Shown: positions 31,202 to 39,943 of the stretch, piece after piece
Numbering within the stretch: position 1 is the stretch's first letter
Layout of the letters: each line of letters begins with the position of its first letter
DNA from: Polyangium mundeleinium
GTDB taxonomy: Bacteria; Myxococcota_A; Polyangia; Polyangiales; Polyangiaceae
Direction: 5' to 3'
Assembly (NCBI RefSeq): GCF_028369105.1
Contig: NZ_JAQNDO010000001.1
Location: forward strand, 3,527,001 to 3,591,000
DNA length: 64,000 nt
The notes under the pieces: model-generated
Seen by the model: only the letters and a program-made list of their open reading frames with translations
Told to the model about the DNA's origin: nothing
Database searches by the model: none
Program-made: the position numbers and the translations under genes

Positions 31202-33034
31202 TCAGGAGGCGCGGGCGGCCGCGGGGGCGCGGGTCTTCGGGAGCGAGACGGTGAAGGTCGAGCCTTCGCCGGGGTGGCTCGTGAGCGCGATGGCGCCGCC
31301 GTGGGCCTCGACGATCTGGCGCACGATGTAGAGGCCGAGGCCGAGGCCGCCGTAATGGCGGGACGAGACCGCGCGCTCGAATCGATCGAAGATGTGCGGC
31401 TGGCGATCCTCGGGGATGCCGATGCCGCGATCCTCGACGCAGAGCCATCCCTGCGTGTCGTCGCCCGTGGCCCGCACCCGGACGGGCTTGCCGGCGCCGT
31501 ACTTGAGCGCATTGCCGAGGAGGTTCGTGACGACCTGGCGCAGACGCGCCCGATCCCACATGCCCCGCACCGGGCGCTCCGCCTCGACGAGGAGCGAGCC
31601 GCCCGTGCGCGAGATCTCCTCGCGCAGCTCGCTGGCGGCCTCGCGCGTGAGGGCCGCGAGATCGACCTCTTCGAGCTCCAGATCGAGGTGGCCAGCTTCG
31701 AGGCGCGAGACGTCGAGCAGCCGGTCGATGAGGTGCAAGAGGTGCTTGCTTTGCCGATCACTCGTCTCGAGCAGGCGCTCGATCAGCGGCGCGGGCATTC
31801 GATCCAGCTTGCCCGCGCGCGCATGCCGGAGGAGCGCCTCGATGCCGAGGCGGAGCGAGGTGCAAGGCGTGCGCAGCTCGTGCGAGGCGATCGAGAGGAA
31901 CTCGTCGCGCGCGCGGATGGCCTCCTGCGACTCCTCGTAGAGGCGCGCATTCGCGAGCGCGAGCGCCGCGTGGTGGCCGAGGTCCTCGGCGAGCGTGAGG
32001 TCGGCCGCGCAGGCCGGGTGGGAGCCGGGCATGCGGGCGAGGGTGATCGCGCCGAGCGTGCGGCCGCGCGCGACCAGGGGCACGGCGACGTACGAGGCGA
32101 GGCCGAGCGCGCGGACGAGCTCCTCGCAGGCCGGATCCCGCGTCCCGAGGGCGGCGAGGCGCGCGTCGGTGGTGTCGGGGACCGCGGGGCAGAGCAGCGG
32201 CTGGCCGAAGCGGACGACGTGGGAGACGCCGCCGGGCAGGTCGGGCTCGACGCGGATCTGGCCGGGCTTGGCGAGGGCCTCGCGGGCCGGGTCGACGTGG
32301 GCGAGGGCGCCGAGGTGCACGCCGCCGTGGCCGTCGACGGTCCACACGGCGCACCAATCGGCGGCGAAGGGGACGCAGAGGTGCGCGAGCCGGGTCGCGG
32401 TGTCCTCGTAATCGAGCGTGCCGGAGAGGATGCGGGTCGTCTCGGCGAGGAACGCGGAGCGACGCTCGGCGCGCTCGGCGGCCGCGCGGGCGATCTGCTC
32501 TTTTTCGAGGAGCCGATCGCGCTCTTGCTCGGCGCGCCTGCGGTCGGTGATGTCGCGGCCGAGCACGACGAGGCCACGGCGCCGCCCGTCCGGATAAAAG
32601 AGCGGGACCTTGTACACGTCGTAGGTGCGGATCGACCCGTCGGGCCGCGGGACGTTTTCCTCGACGCGGGAGAGCTTGCCCGCGTCCCAGGCGACGCTGT
32701 CCGTATCCGGACAAACGAGCAAGGCTTCCCGATAAAAGGGCGTGAACGCGGAGAGCTCGGCTTCGCTCTTGCACTGGTAATCGACGCCTTCGAGCCCGAA
32801 CACCTCGAGCCCGGCGCGATTGACCTGGAGCCAGCGGCCCTCGCCGTCCTTCATGAAGATGGGATCGGGCGAGGCCTCGATGAGCGTTCGAAGCTGCTCC
32901 GCGTTGGACATCCCTTGCTCCGGGGAAGCCTCCTCCAGCGGAAACCTGGTCGGCTCGGCGCGTGCTCCGGACGCCGGCGCATGCTCCTGTCGGGCCTCGC
33001 GATCCCGCGGGGCACTTCGCATCATGGCCGCCAT
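31202..33034 (-). CDS. PAS-GAF sensor histidine kinase
   Basis: A 610-residue soluble sensor kinase. A PAS domain (about 45-165, LIEASPDPIFMKDGEGRW through VVLGRDITDRR) is followed by a coiled linker, GAF (about 195-365, ADWCAVWTVDG to ALALANARLYEE), HisKA with IASHELRTP (H about 383) and HATPase with NLLGNALKYG, DRGIGI and GLGLGLYIV. There is no transmembrane segment and no receiver. Initiation is uncertain: the first ATG gives a polar leader, and the ATG before SNAEQLRTLIEASPD (32911) would start right at the PAS domain. It lies upstream of the PknK-like gene on the same strand, separated by 97 bp with hairpins. Confidence 0.92.
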   Translation of the reverse strand: MAAMMRSAPRDREARQEHAPASGARAEPTRFPLEEASPEQGMSNAEQLRTLIEASPDPIFMKDGEGRWLQVNRAGLEVFGLEGVDYQCKSEAELSAFTPFYREALLVCPDTDSVAWDAGKLSRVEENVPRPDGSIRTYDVYKVPLFYPDGRRRGLVVLGRDITDRRRAEQERDRLLEKEQIARAAAERAERRSAFLAETTRILSGTLDYEDTATRLAHLCVPFAADWCAVWTVDGHGGVHLGALAHVDPAREALAKPGQIRVEPDLPGGVSHVVRFGQPLLCPAVPDTTDARLAALGTRDPACEELVRALGLASYVAVPLVARGRTLGAITLARMPGSHPACAADLTLAEDLGHHAALALANARLYEESQEAIRARDEFLSIASHELRTPCTSLRLGIEALLRHARAGKLDRMPAPLIERLLETSDRQSKHLLHLIDRLLDVSRLEAGHLDLELEEVDLAALTREAASELREEISRTGGSLLVEAERPVRGMWDRARLRQVVTNLLGNALKYGAGKPVRVRATGDDTQGWLCVEDRGIGIPEDRQPHIFDRFERAVSSRHYGGLGLGLYIVRQIVEAHGGAIALTSHPGEGSTFTVSLPKTRAPAAARAS

Positions 33035-33089
33035 GAGGCCGCAGCCTACCCCCTCGCGTCAGAGACGCAAGGCAGCGAGGGCTGCAGGA

Positions 33090-34697
33090 TCACAGGCGAT
33101 CGGGCAGGCCCGAGTCCGCTTTCCGTCGATAAAGCCACCACGTGCCGACGTGGTTCACGGGGACAATCGAGGGGTCCTCGCGAAACATGCCGTCCGGCGA
33201 GGTTCGGCTACGAACCAGGAACCAATCGAAAAACCTGCCATTCTGGAGGGGCCGGAACTTGTGCGGCGTCCATTCCCATCGCGTGGGGACGTGCGGCGGA
33301 ATCACGGCCGAGGGCTCGGACCGGCTCCGATACACGAGCGGCGAGGCGCCGAAGACGGCGAAATGGAAGCTGAGCCAGCCGCCCTTGTCGGCTTGCACGT
33401 AGGCCGGCAAATGGATGAAGGGGGTGTTTTTCTTGGTCGAGCCCCCGTGGTCGAAGACGAGATACATGAGGCGGGGGGCCCGCGGGATGTCCTCGGTGAT
33501 GCGGTGGAAGTCCTCGGTCGCCTGGTCGAAGATGGCGTAATTCGTGGCCACGGCGCGCGCGAGGCCGACCGGCGCGAGGGCGAGCGCGAGGACGAGCGGG
33601 GCGCGGAGCAGGGGCGCGCGGGGCAGGTCGGGCAGGAGGCCGAGCGCGACGAACGCGAGCGCTGTGGCCTCGCGCGGGTAGACGTACCACCAGACGCCTT
33701 GCTGCATCGGGAGCATCAGGAACGAGAGGAGGAACGCGCCCGCGCAGCCGAGGGCGAGGACGTGGCTGCCGAGGGCGAAGGACCAGGCGCGGCGGTTCCA
33801 GGCGGTCGCGCGGCCCGAGAGCACGAACACGAGGAGGGAGACGAGCGCGACGAGGCCCACGGCGCGGTAACTCGTGAGGATCGCGGCGGCCTCGTTCGGA
33901 TCGTGGAAGCCGCCTTCGAGGAGGAGCGGGCGGAGCTCGTCGAGTCGTTTGAGGTCGAAGCGCGCGAGGTCGATGGGCCCGCCGATGGCCGCCGGCCGGA
34001 CGCGCGTCCACACGGCGAAGAGCACGAGCGGCGGGGCGAGGGGCGCGAGGATCGGCTGGAAGCGCCGCGTCGCCGGGTACATCACGACGGCCGCGGCGAC
34101 GACACCCGCGAGGGCGAACGGGAAGCGGAAGACGTGCGTGAAGAAGAGCAGGACGAGGACGGCGGAGAGCGTGAGCTGGCGGCGTCGCGAGGGCGCGTCG
34201 AGGAGGAGCAGCGTCACGCCGATCGTCATCGCGAACAGGCCGAGCGCGCCGACGAAGTTGAGAAAGCCCCAGTGCGTGAGGTGGCTCCAGGCGAACGGCA
34301 GGGCCGCGAGGCCGAGGAGCGGGCTCTTCTTCATGCCGTGGAAGAGGACGGCGAGGCCCGCGGGCAAGAGCGCGAGCATGGCCACGGCCGCGATCTTCAC
34401 GGCGACGTGCGTGGGCACGAGGAACATGAAGAGCGCGCCGATCACGTACGAGGACATGTACGGGACGGCGAGCGGGTGCAGCTCGAACTGCTCGCGCAGG
34501 TGGTAGCTCGGGTCGAAGAAATGCCGGAGCGCGCCGGTCTGCGCGGCGTGGAACGGCAGGTCCGTCATCGGCGCGTAGCGCGCGGCCGTGAAGGGGTAGG
34601 CGACGACGTAGAGGGACGCGGCCAGGGCGACGATCGCGAGGGCCGAAGCCAGGGGACTTTTCTGCACGGCGGCCACGAGCCGCTTTCCGAGACGCAC
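33090..34697 (-). CDS. Polytopic membrane protein, GT-C glycosyltransferase-like
   Basis: A 535-residue integral membrane protein with about ten hydrophobic segments in the first 400 residues (ALAIVALAASLYVVAYPF, IGALFMFLVPTHVAVKIAAV, LALALAPVGLARAV). A soluble C-terminal ~130 residues follows (GGWLSFHFAVFGASPL, WEWTPHKF, GTWWLYRRK). The first periplasmic loop carries YAPMTDLPFHAAQ, with an acidic residue and His placed as in GT-C-fold glycosyltransferases, but no defined family was recognised. It is divergent from the next gene, another GT-C-like protein, across 56 bp, so the pair may share a promoter region and possibly a role in envelope glycan or lipid modification (inference). Confidence 0.65.
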   Translation of the reverse strand: MRLGKRLVAAVQKSPLASALAIVALAASLYVVAYPFTAARYAPMTDLPFHAAQTGALRHFFDPSYHLREQFELHPLAVPYMSSYVIGALFMFLVPTHVAVKIAAVAMLALLPAGLAVLFHGMKKSPLLGLAALPFAWSHLTHWGFLNFVGALGLFAMTIGVTLLLLDAPSRRRQLTLSAVLVLLFFTHVFRFPFALAGVVAAAVVMYPATRRFQPILAPLAPPLVLFAVWTRVRPAAIGGPIDLARFDLKRLDELRPLLLEGGFHDPNEAAAILTSYRAVGLVALVSLLVFVLSGRATAWNRRAWSFALGSHVLALGCAGAFLLSFLMLPMQQGVWWYVYPREATALAFVALGLLPDLPRAPLLRAPLVLALALAPVGLARAVATNYAIFDQATEDFHRITEDIPRAPRLMYLVFDHGGSTKKNTPFIHLPAYVQADKGGWLSFHFAVFGASPLVYRSRSEPSAVIPPHVPTRWEWTPHKFRPLQNGRFFDWFLVRSRTSPDGMFREDPSIVPVNHVGTWWLYRRKADSGLPDRL

Positions 34698-34753
34698 GGG
34701 GGCGGCAAGTTACCACGCCCGAAGCGCTTGCCATCCGCTACCCTCGCGCGCGC

Positions 34754-37012
34754 ATGATCCCGAGGCTCTCGCTCCGCTTGCCCCAAGGCTCGGACGGCTT
34801 GCCCGTGGCGAGCGCGCGCGAGGCGCGGATCGCGCGGGCGCTGGTCGCCCTGGCGACCGTTTGGTTTTTCCTGGTCGCCGCGTGGGAGATGTTCGGGCCC
34901 GTGCTCGCGGGGCACTGGGCCTCGACGGCGAGCATGGGGATCATCGCCGAGAACATGCTGCGCTGGGGGATCCCGGGCCCGGTCTGGGAGTACACGGCGA
35001 GCCGGCCCGGCCCGGAGCTCTACTACTGCCACCACCCGTGGGGGATCTTCTGGGTGACGGCGTTCTTCATGAAGATCGTGGGCCGGCACGACGTCGTCTG
35101 CCGCCTGGCCGCGATCCTGCTCTCGGCCGCGACGCCGCCGCTGCTCTACGCGATCGGGCGCTCGATCTGGCGGCCCGCGGCGGGCGCGGCGGCGGCCGTG
35201 GGGTTCGTCGTGCTGCCGATCACGCTGGCGTTCGCGAGCTTCAACGCGCTCGAAGTGCCGCTCGTGTTCTGGTCGCTGCTCGCGATCTACGGCTGGGTGC
35301 GGCTCGTCCAGACGTGGCGGCGGCGCTTCCTCTTCGTGAGCGCGATCGGGCTCTTCATGGCGCTGCACACGGACTGGCCGGCGTTCGTGCTCGCGGGGCA
35401 GTGGCTCGGCTTCGGGCTCGTGCGCGGCTACCTCGGCGGGCGCCGGTTCTTCGGGCCGCTCCACGAGCGCAGGTACGCCGAGCTCTGGATCACGTGGGCC
35501 GTGCTCTCCGTGCTCACCGGGGTCCTCTACCTCGCGATCTTCCAGAAGGCCGGCAAGCTCGGCGATCTGCTCGCGATTTACGGATCTCGCTCGTCGGGCA
35601 ACGTGACGCCGCTCTCGGCGGTGCTCGCGAGCCGGCGGTACTGGATCGAGCTCTCGTTCACGCCGATCGCGATCCTGCTCGGGAAGATCGCGGCGGTCGT
35701 GTGCGTGCTCCGGCTGCTCGTCACGCGCGCCGAGGTCGAGCTCGCGCCGCTGCTCGTGCTCGGCATGGCGACGTTCCAGTACGTCGTGTTCAAGCAGGGC
35801 GCCGACATCCACGTGTTCTGGCCGCAGCCGTTCGGCGCGTACTTCGCGCTCGGGATGGGCGCGCTCGTGGCCACGCTCGCGCCTGGGATGGAGCGGCTCG
35901 TCGCGCGCGTGCGTCGGGCGCGGCAAAGGGCCGCGGGCGGCGCTGTCGAGGGCGGGCTCGTCGCGCTGGGGCTCCTGCTCGTGCCGCTCCTGTTCGTGCT
36001 TCGGGACGGCGCGCCCGCTGCGCTTTATGCGCGGCAGACGGGCGGTCGGTTCAACGAGAAGGGGCTCGTCATCGACTCCGACGGCGACAAGACCGTGTTC
36101 CTGCGCTGGCTCGTCGGGCGTATCCCGCCGGACGCGACGGCCTTTCTGCACGAGAGCATGCACGCGACGTGGGCGCAGGTCTGGTCGCTCGGCGGTCGCG
36201 TGGTGAAGACGAACCAGCCGGTGCCGGCGGGGCCGCTGCCGGGGCGCGGAAGCGTGTACGTGATGGACAGCCGGTTCGCGCCGGAGGCGCAGCTCGCGGC
36301 TGTGGCGAAGCGGTTCCACGTGACCGCGGTGGGCCCGTTTTGGGCCGTGGTTCCGCGGGAGATGTTCGCGCCGATCGACGCGTACGTGTTCGAGGCGCGC
36401 GAGCCGGGGGCGCTCGCGTGGATGTTCGTGAGCGCGACGGAGCCGGTGCGCACGATCGTGCCGGACGCGTTTGCGACGTGGGAAGCCCGCGTGCACTGGG
36501 ACCAGGAGGCGACGCCGCCCGAGGCGCCGCCGCAGACGCTCGAACAGAAGCGGATCGCGCACAACGTGGCCGTGATGCAGGGCGACGCGGCGCGGGCGGA
36601 GGCGCTCTTCGTGGAGATCACGCGGGCGCTCCGGCCGATGGGCGCGGCGTACGAGGACGGGCCGGAGTTTGTGGGATCGCTCTTCCAGCAGGGCGTGCGG
36701 CCGCGCCTCGACCTGTTCGTCCGGGCCTCGGGGCCGCTCGCGCCGGGGACGATGCTGTCTGTGCGATCCCGGGTCACGTCGCGGGCTACGCTCTCCACGA
36801 CGATGGCGGACCCGACGACGCGGGACGTGGGGCTGCCGCTCGGGGTGCCGGTGGAGCGGATGCGGAAGGGGTTTTTGTACGTGGATCCGGTGACGATCGT
36901 GAAGAGGCCGGGCGTGGAGGTCTTCCACGCGGCGTTCGTCGGGCGGGGGAAGGCGATGAAGCTCGCGCGGCCGGCGGGGGTGAATGCGGTCGAGGTGCTG
37001 CGGCTCGACTGA
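34754..37012 (+). CDS. Glycosyltransferase family 39/ArnT-like membrane protein
   Basis: A 752-residue protein with a multi-spanning N-terminal half (about ten segments between residues 25 and 420) and a soluble periplasmic C-terminal half (about 430-752). The first luminal loop, ASTASMGIIAENMLRWG followed by RPGPELYYCHHPWGIFW, resembles the catalytic loop of PMT/ArnT-type GT-C enzymes, which use a polyprenyl-phosphate sugar donor. The segment RLAAILLSAATPPLLYAIGR fits the GT39 core. The soluble part contains DSDGDKTVFLRWL and no recognised domain. Donor and acceptor are unknown. It is divergent from the preceding membrane protein, and a 43-bp tandem array lies directly downstream. Confidence 0.72.
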   Translation: MIPRLSLRLPQGSDGLPVASAREARIARALVALATVWFFLVAAWEMFGPVLAGHWASTASMGIIAENMLRWGIPGPVWEYTASRPGPELYYCHHPWGIFWVTAFFMKIVGRHDVVCRLAAILLSAATPPLLYAIGRSIWRPAAGAAAAVGFVVLPITLAFASFNALEVPLVFWSLLAIYGWVRLVQTWRRRFLFVSAIGLFMALHTDWPAFVLAGQWLGFGLVRGYLGGRRFFGPLHERRYAELWITWAVLSVLTGVLYLAIFQKAGKLGDLLAIYGSRSSGNVTPLSAVLASRRYWIELSFTPIAILLGKIAAVVCVLRLLVTRAEVELAPLLVLGMATFQYVVFKQGADIHVFWPQPFGAYFALGMGALVATLAPGMERLVARVRRARQRAAGGAVEGGLVALGLLLVPLLFVLRDGAPAALYARQTGGRFNEKGLVIDSDGDKTVFLRWLVGRIPPDATAFLHESMHATWAQVWSLGGRVVKTNQPVPAGPLPGRGSVYVMDSRFAPEAQLAAVAKRFHVTAVGPFWAVVPREMFAPIDAYVFEAREPGALAWMFVSATEPVRTIVPDAFATWEARVHWDQEATPPEAPPQTLEQKRIAHNVAVMQGDAARAEALFVEITRALRPMGAAYEDGPEFVGSLFQQGVRPRLDLFVRASGPLAPGTMLSVRSRVTSRATLSTTMADPTTRDVGLPLGVPVERMRKGFLYVDPVTIVKRPGVEVFHAAFVGRGKAMKLARPAGVNAVEVLRLD

Positions 37013-37036
37013 GGGTCCTGGGACCCCCGTTTCGAG

Positions 37037-37337
37037 GAGCCGCGGGGGTCGACACGGGGTGACCGCTTCGGCAGATGGCGACCGGCGGGGGTAGCCACGG
37101 GGTGACCGCTTCGGCAGATGGCGACCGGCGGGGGTAGCCACAGGGTGACCGCTTCGGCAGATGGCGACCGGCGGGGGTAGCCACGGGGTGACCGCCTCGG
37201 GAGACGGTGACCGGCGGGTGGAGCCACGGGGTGACCGCCTCGGGAGACGGTGACCGGCGGGGGTAGACACGTGGCGACCGCCTCGGCTGACGATGCCCGG
37301 CGGGTGTAGACACGTGGCGACCCCCTCGGGAGACCCC
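37037..37337. repeat. Tandem array, 7 units of exactly 43 bp
   Basis: Seven contiguous units; most begin GACCGGCGGG, and they usually contain CCACGGGGTGACCGC and end in GGC or GGT. The units start at 37037, 37080, 37123, 37166, 37209, 37252 and 37295. The 5' units are nearly identical and the last two have drifted. Each unit contains a second GACC about 24 bp after the first. No spacers are present. It lies 24 bp after the GT39-like gene and upstream of the DUF202 gene; translated frames through it are low-complexity and not believed. Confidence 0.9.
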
Positions 37338-37365
37338 AGGAGCGGGCTCCTTTCGGCTTGCTGCC

Positions 37366-37381
37366 CCGCGTGGCCACGCGG
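37366..37381. promoter_or_regulatory. 16-bp perfect palindrome upstream of the DUF202 gene
   Basis: CCGCGTGGCCACGCGG is its own reverse complement and ends 27 bp before the DUF202 start codon, where an operator would be expected. No regulator is encoded alongside, so an operator function is inference only. Confidence 0.35.
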
Positions 37382-37408
37382 CCGGAACGGTGATACGCGG
37401 GGAGGGCC

Positions 37409-37804
37409 ATGCCCGAGCCGCCTCCGCGCGCCGATTACGATCTGCGGATCCCGCTCGCCGCCGAGCGCACGTTGCTCGCGTGGCTGCGCACGGGCCTCGC
37501 CATGATGGGGTTCGGGTTCGTCGTGGCGCGGTTCGGGATCTTCCTCCGCGAGCTCGCGGCGACCCGCAGCGCCCCACCGTCGCATTCTGCGCACATGTCC
37601 CAGGCGGTCGGCATTGCGCTCGTGGTGCTCGGCGTCGTCGTCAACGTCGTCGCGGCGCTCCAGCATGCGCGCTTCGTCGTTCGGTACAATCGCGGCGAGA
37701 CGCCGCGCGCGCACCCCCTTTCGATGGGCGTGCTCCTCTCGGTCGTGCTCGCGCTGCTCGGGGGGGCGATAGCGGTGTACCTCTTGCGGCTCGAGTCGCC
37801 CTGA
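37409..37804 (+). CDS. DUF202 (YidH-like) membrane protein
   Basis: A 131-residue inner-membrane protein with the DUF202 hallmark AAERTLLAWLRTGLAMMGFG near residues 14-33 and three membrane segments (GLAMMGFGFVVARFGIFL, AVGIALVVLGVVVNVVAAL, SVVLALLGGAIAVYLL). The family is widespread and of unknown biochemical function. The length is normal. Its start is preceded by GGGGAGGGCC, a good ribosome site. It converges with the toxin-module gene across a 229-bp gap that holds a dispersed repeat. Confidence 0.9.
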   Translation: MPEPPPRADYDLRIPLAAERTLLAWLRTGLAMMGFGFVVARFGIFLRELAATRSAPPSHSAHMSQAVGIALVVLGVVVNVVAALQHARFVVRYNRGETPRAHPLSMGVLLSVVLALLGGAIAVYLLRLESP

Positions 37805-37807
37805 GCC

Positions 37808-37957
37808 GGGTTTCCTCGCAAAGCCGCCGCACCGGGGCGCTGCCCCGGACCCCGCGAGGGGCTGTCCGCCCCCTCGACCCCGGACCAGGCACGGCCTGGA
37901 CCGAAGGTGGAAGAACTGCGCGATGCGCAGTTCTTCCAACGGGCCGGTGGCAAGACC
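37808..37957 (+). repeat. Dispersed ~150-bp element with hairpin, copy A
   Basis: Homologous over its whole length to 42818-42964 on the opposite strand. Shared blocks include the opening GGGT-TCCTCGC, the core AGGGGCTGTCCGCCCC, CCCGGACCA, the hairpin core GAACTGCGCGATGCGCAG and the closing CAAGACC. Non-coding, between two convergent genes. It marks one edge of the toxin/immunity module. Confidence 0.8.
37908..37938. terminator. Hairpin in repeat copy A
   Basis: A perfect 14-bp stem (TGGAAGAACTGCGC with its complement) and a GAT loop. There is no T run on either side, but it lies between convergent genes and could stop or stabilise transcripts from both. Copy B preserves the fold with compensating changes. 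Confidence 0.5.
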
Positions 37958-38033
37958 ACGGAGGGGGGTTTCAAGCTGGAGACGGGTACGTTGTCCGTTG
38001 AACCGTCAGCGCCGCCTTCTTGGCTGAAGGGTC

Positions 38034-39284
38034 TCAGCCTGCGCCTCTCGGCCGAATTCCAAGGAGCGCGAGCGCATTCGACCAGAGGGGCCAGAGCGTG
38101 CGGAAGGGATGCGTCGCGAGGAGGACGCCGCCGTTCGGGAGGCGGCGGACGTGGTAGGGGGCGTGCTGCTCGATCAGGCGCCGGTGTTCGACCGTGTGCA
38201 GGAGTTCGTACGTCGGCCCTCCTGAAAGCCGCGCTTCAATGGCCTGGCGGGCCAGCGGCTCGGCCGCGCGCCACTCGTCGTCCTGCAAGGCCGCCGCGGA
38301 TGCTTCGAGGGCGTCGAGCAGAGCATTCGGCGGCGTCGCAAGGGCCCGCAAGACCTGCTCGCGGGAGAGCACCTCATCGCCGGGTCGGATCGGTCGCACG
38401 CCCTCGCGTGCAAACGGGGAGAAGGGTGGCCCACGGGGAGCATCTTTGCGCGCCATGTGGTCCTCCGCGTCGTGCTTCTGCACGCCCTCGAGCGAGGTCG
38501 CGATCCCGACGCGTGTGCCTTCGGGGGCGGCGAAGGCGCGCGCGGCGAGCTCGTCGAGCGAGAGGCCTACGAGGAGCCCCATCTTGTACCCGTCGTGGAG
38601 ATGAATCCACGAGAGGGCGAGGTCTCGCGCGACGGCTGCGGCGTCGGCGTGGTATGTCGCGTTGGCCTCCAGGTGCGCTACCCAGGGGAAGCACATGGAA
38701 CACGCGCCCGTCGTTACGAGCCCTGCGTCCGGCGCGCAGAGGCCGAGGAGGATATGCTCCACGTCGGCTTGCGTGTGGAACGCAATGGCCGCCGCCTCGA
38801 TCGATGGGGCGTGCGGCCCCGCGCCTAGAAAGAAGTCGTAGCGGATGGGGAAGAAGTACGACGGATCGTACACCGAGAATTGCATCGGGACTTCCCACGT
38901 ATATGTCTTATACGCCTCCCCGCGACTTTTGAGGCGTTCGTCAAGCCACTCTCCTGAACGTAGGGTGATTCCTGCGTAAGCCTCGATGGCGGCTGTCTTC
39001 TTCGTGAGATGCGCGCGCGCGAGCCGTCGCACGTCCTCGAGCGCGAGATCGTCGTGGGTCGTCTCCTTCGCGCGGAGCTCGCTGAGCTCCACGCCATAAG
39101 GCGTCCCCCGCTGATCGAGAGCCGCCAAGGCTGCCACAAAGGCATCGGCCCGGGCCTCCGGGGCACACCACGCGTAGAAGTACGGGCCGTCGCCTTCGTG
39201 CAGGACGAATCCGTCCGTCGAAAGGCGCTTCGCCCACAACGCCTTGATGTCCGGCTCATCGATCTCCAGGTCATCGCTCGTCAT
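38034..39284 (-). CDS. Uncharacterised protein coupled to a nuclease-toxin gene (candidate immunity)
   Basis: A 416-residue soluble protein without signal peptide or membrane segment. I do not recognise a family. The N-terminal part is acidic (MTSDDLEIDEPDIKALW); the centre contains SYFFPIRYDFFLG, EHILLGLCAP and a CSMCFPW motif; the C-terminus is basic. Its ATG overlaps the stop of the upstream nuclease gene as ATGA (39281-39284), a signature of translational coupling. Being directly downstream of and coupled to a predicted toxin makes an immunity role plausible, though 416 residues is long for one. It could instead be a second effector or accessory protein. Confidence 0.6.
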   Translation of the reverse strand: MTSDDLEIDEPDIKALWAKRLSTDGFVLHEGDGPYFYAWCAPEARADAFVAALAALDQRGTPYGVELSELRAKETTHDDLALEDVRRLARAHLTKKTAAIEAYAGITLRSGEWLDERLKSRGEAYKTYTWEVPMQFSVYDPSYFFPIRYDFFLGAGPHAPSIEAAAIAFHTQADVEHILLGLCAPDAGLVTTGACSMCFPWVAHLEANATYHADAAAVARDLALSWIHLHDGYKMGLLVGLSLDELAARAFAAPEGTRVGIATSLEGVQKHDAEDHMARKDAPRGPPFSPFAREGVRPIRPGDEVLSREQVLRALATPPNALLDALEASAAALQDDEWRAAEPLARQAIEARLSGGPTYELLHTVEHRRLIEQHAPYHVRRLPNGGVLLATHPFRTLWPLWSNALALLGIRPRGAG

Positions 39285-39943
39285 AGCTGGATCACCCGAA
39301 TCACATGGCCCTCGATGCGCACCACTTCCTTGCCTTCCTCGGTCAACTTGATGAGGGTGTCGCCGATGACCTCATAGTTCTCGTCGTTCATCTTCGCTCC
39401 CTTCGTCATGATGAGTTCGAGGTGCGCGACATCGCCATGGAGATTCTTCTCCTTCAGCTTCTTCATCGCATTCCCCAGTTGCTGGACCACATCGCCGCCC
39501 TCCACGCGGCCGCTCTTCACCTCGCTCAGCGCCAGCATGTTCTCCTTCGTCACCGTGAGGTAATCCGGTGCCTTCGAAAGGTTGTTGCCGAGCCCGTTTC
39601 GGATACCGAGCACCCTCCGCACGGCCGGATCGCCCACGCCGAGCATCTGCCGTCCCTCCTGCTTGATCAAGTACACCCCCGCCTTCTGCTCGAACGTGTC
39701 GCCGACCGTCTTGGCGCTTTCCATCACGCCGCGAAGGTCCTTATACGACTCCCTCCGGGCTCCCTGCAACGCCTCCAGGAACTCGTCCGTGTACCCGACA
39801 ATCCCCGCCGCGACAATCTTCGCCCCCGGCTTCACCCCGGCCGCTTTGATCCCAGCCCAAGCTTTCGTGATTTTCCCGAAGCCGAACCCCACCCCCGAGA
39901 AGACGCGCTCCTCCGTGGTCAGATCCTTCCCCCGGGCAAACAC
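39281..39943 (-). CDS. Frameshifted toxin 2, C-terminal part: PD-(D/E)XK-like nuclease domain
   Basis: The 3' part of a gene split by a -1 frameshift near 39929-39933; frame data support it from about 39943 (GTG) to the stop. It continues directly from the pre-toxin region of the 5' part (GKDLTTEERVFSGVGFGFG). The C-terminal ~110 residues contain KAPDYLTVTKENML then LSEVKSGRVEGGDVVQQL, the Asp and E-x-K spacing of a PD-(D/E)XK restriction-endonuclease-like nuclease. If expressed alone it would be about 220 residues. The region is visibly lower in GC than its surroundings. The stop overlaps the downstream start (ATGA). Confidence 0.65.
   Translation of the reverse strand: MFARGKDLTTEERVFSGVGFGFGKITKAWAGIKAAGVKPGAKIVAAGIVGYTDEFLEALQGARRESYKDLRGVMESAKTVGDTFEQKAGVYLIKQEGRQMLGVGDPAVRRVLGIRNGLGNNLSKAPDYLTVTKENMLALSEVKSGRVEGGDVVQQLGNAMKKLKEKNLHGDVAHLELIMTKGAKMNDENYEVIGDTLIKLTEEGKEVVRIEGHVIRVIQL

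Noticed and set aside
36025-37410. Minus-strand frame with repeated PRRSPSAEAVTPW-like peptides
   Set aside because: This is a translation of the 43-bp non-coding array. 43 is not a multiple of three, so units rotate through frames, and no start or domain supports a protein.
39925-39940. Programmed -1 ribosomal frameshifting in toxin 2
   Set aside because: In the zero frame the site reads CCC GGG GGA AGG; the P-site tRNA would not re-pair well after a -1 slip, and no clear downstream stem was seen. The same break type in toxin 1 lacks any slippery heptamer, so mutation or indel is preferred.
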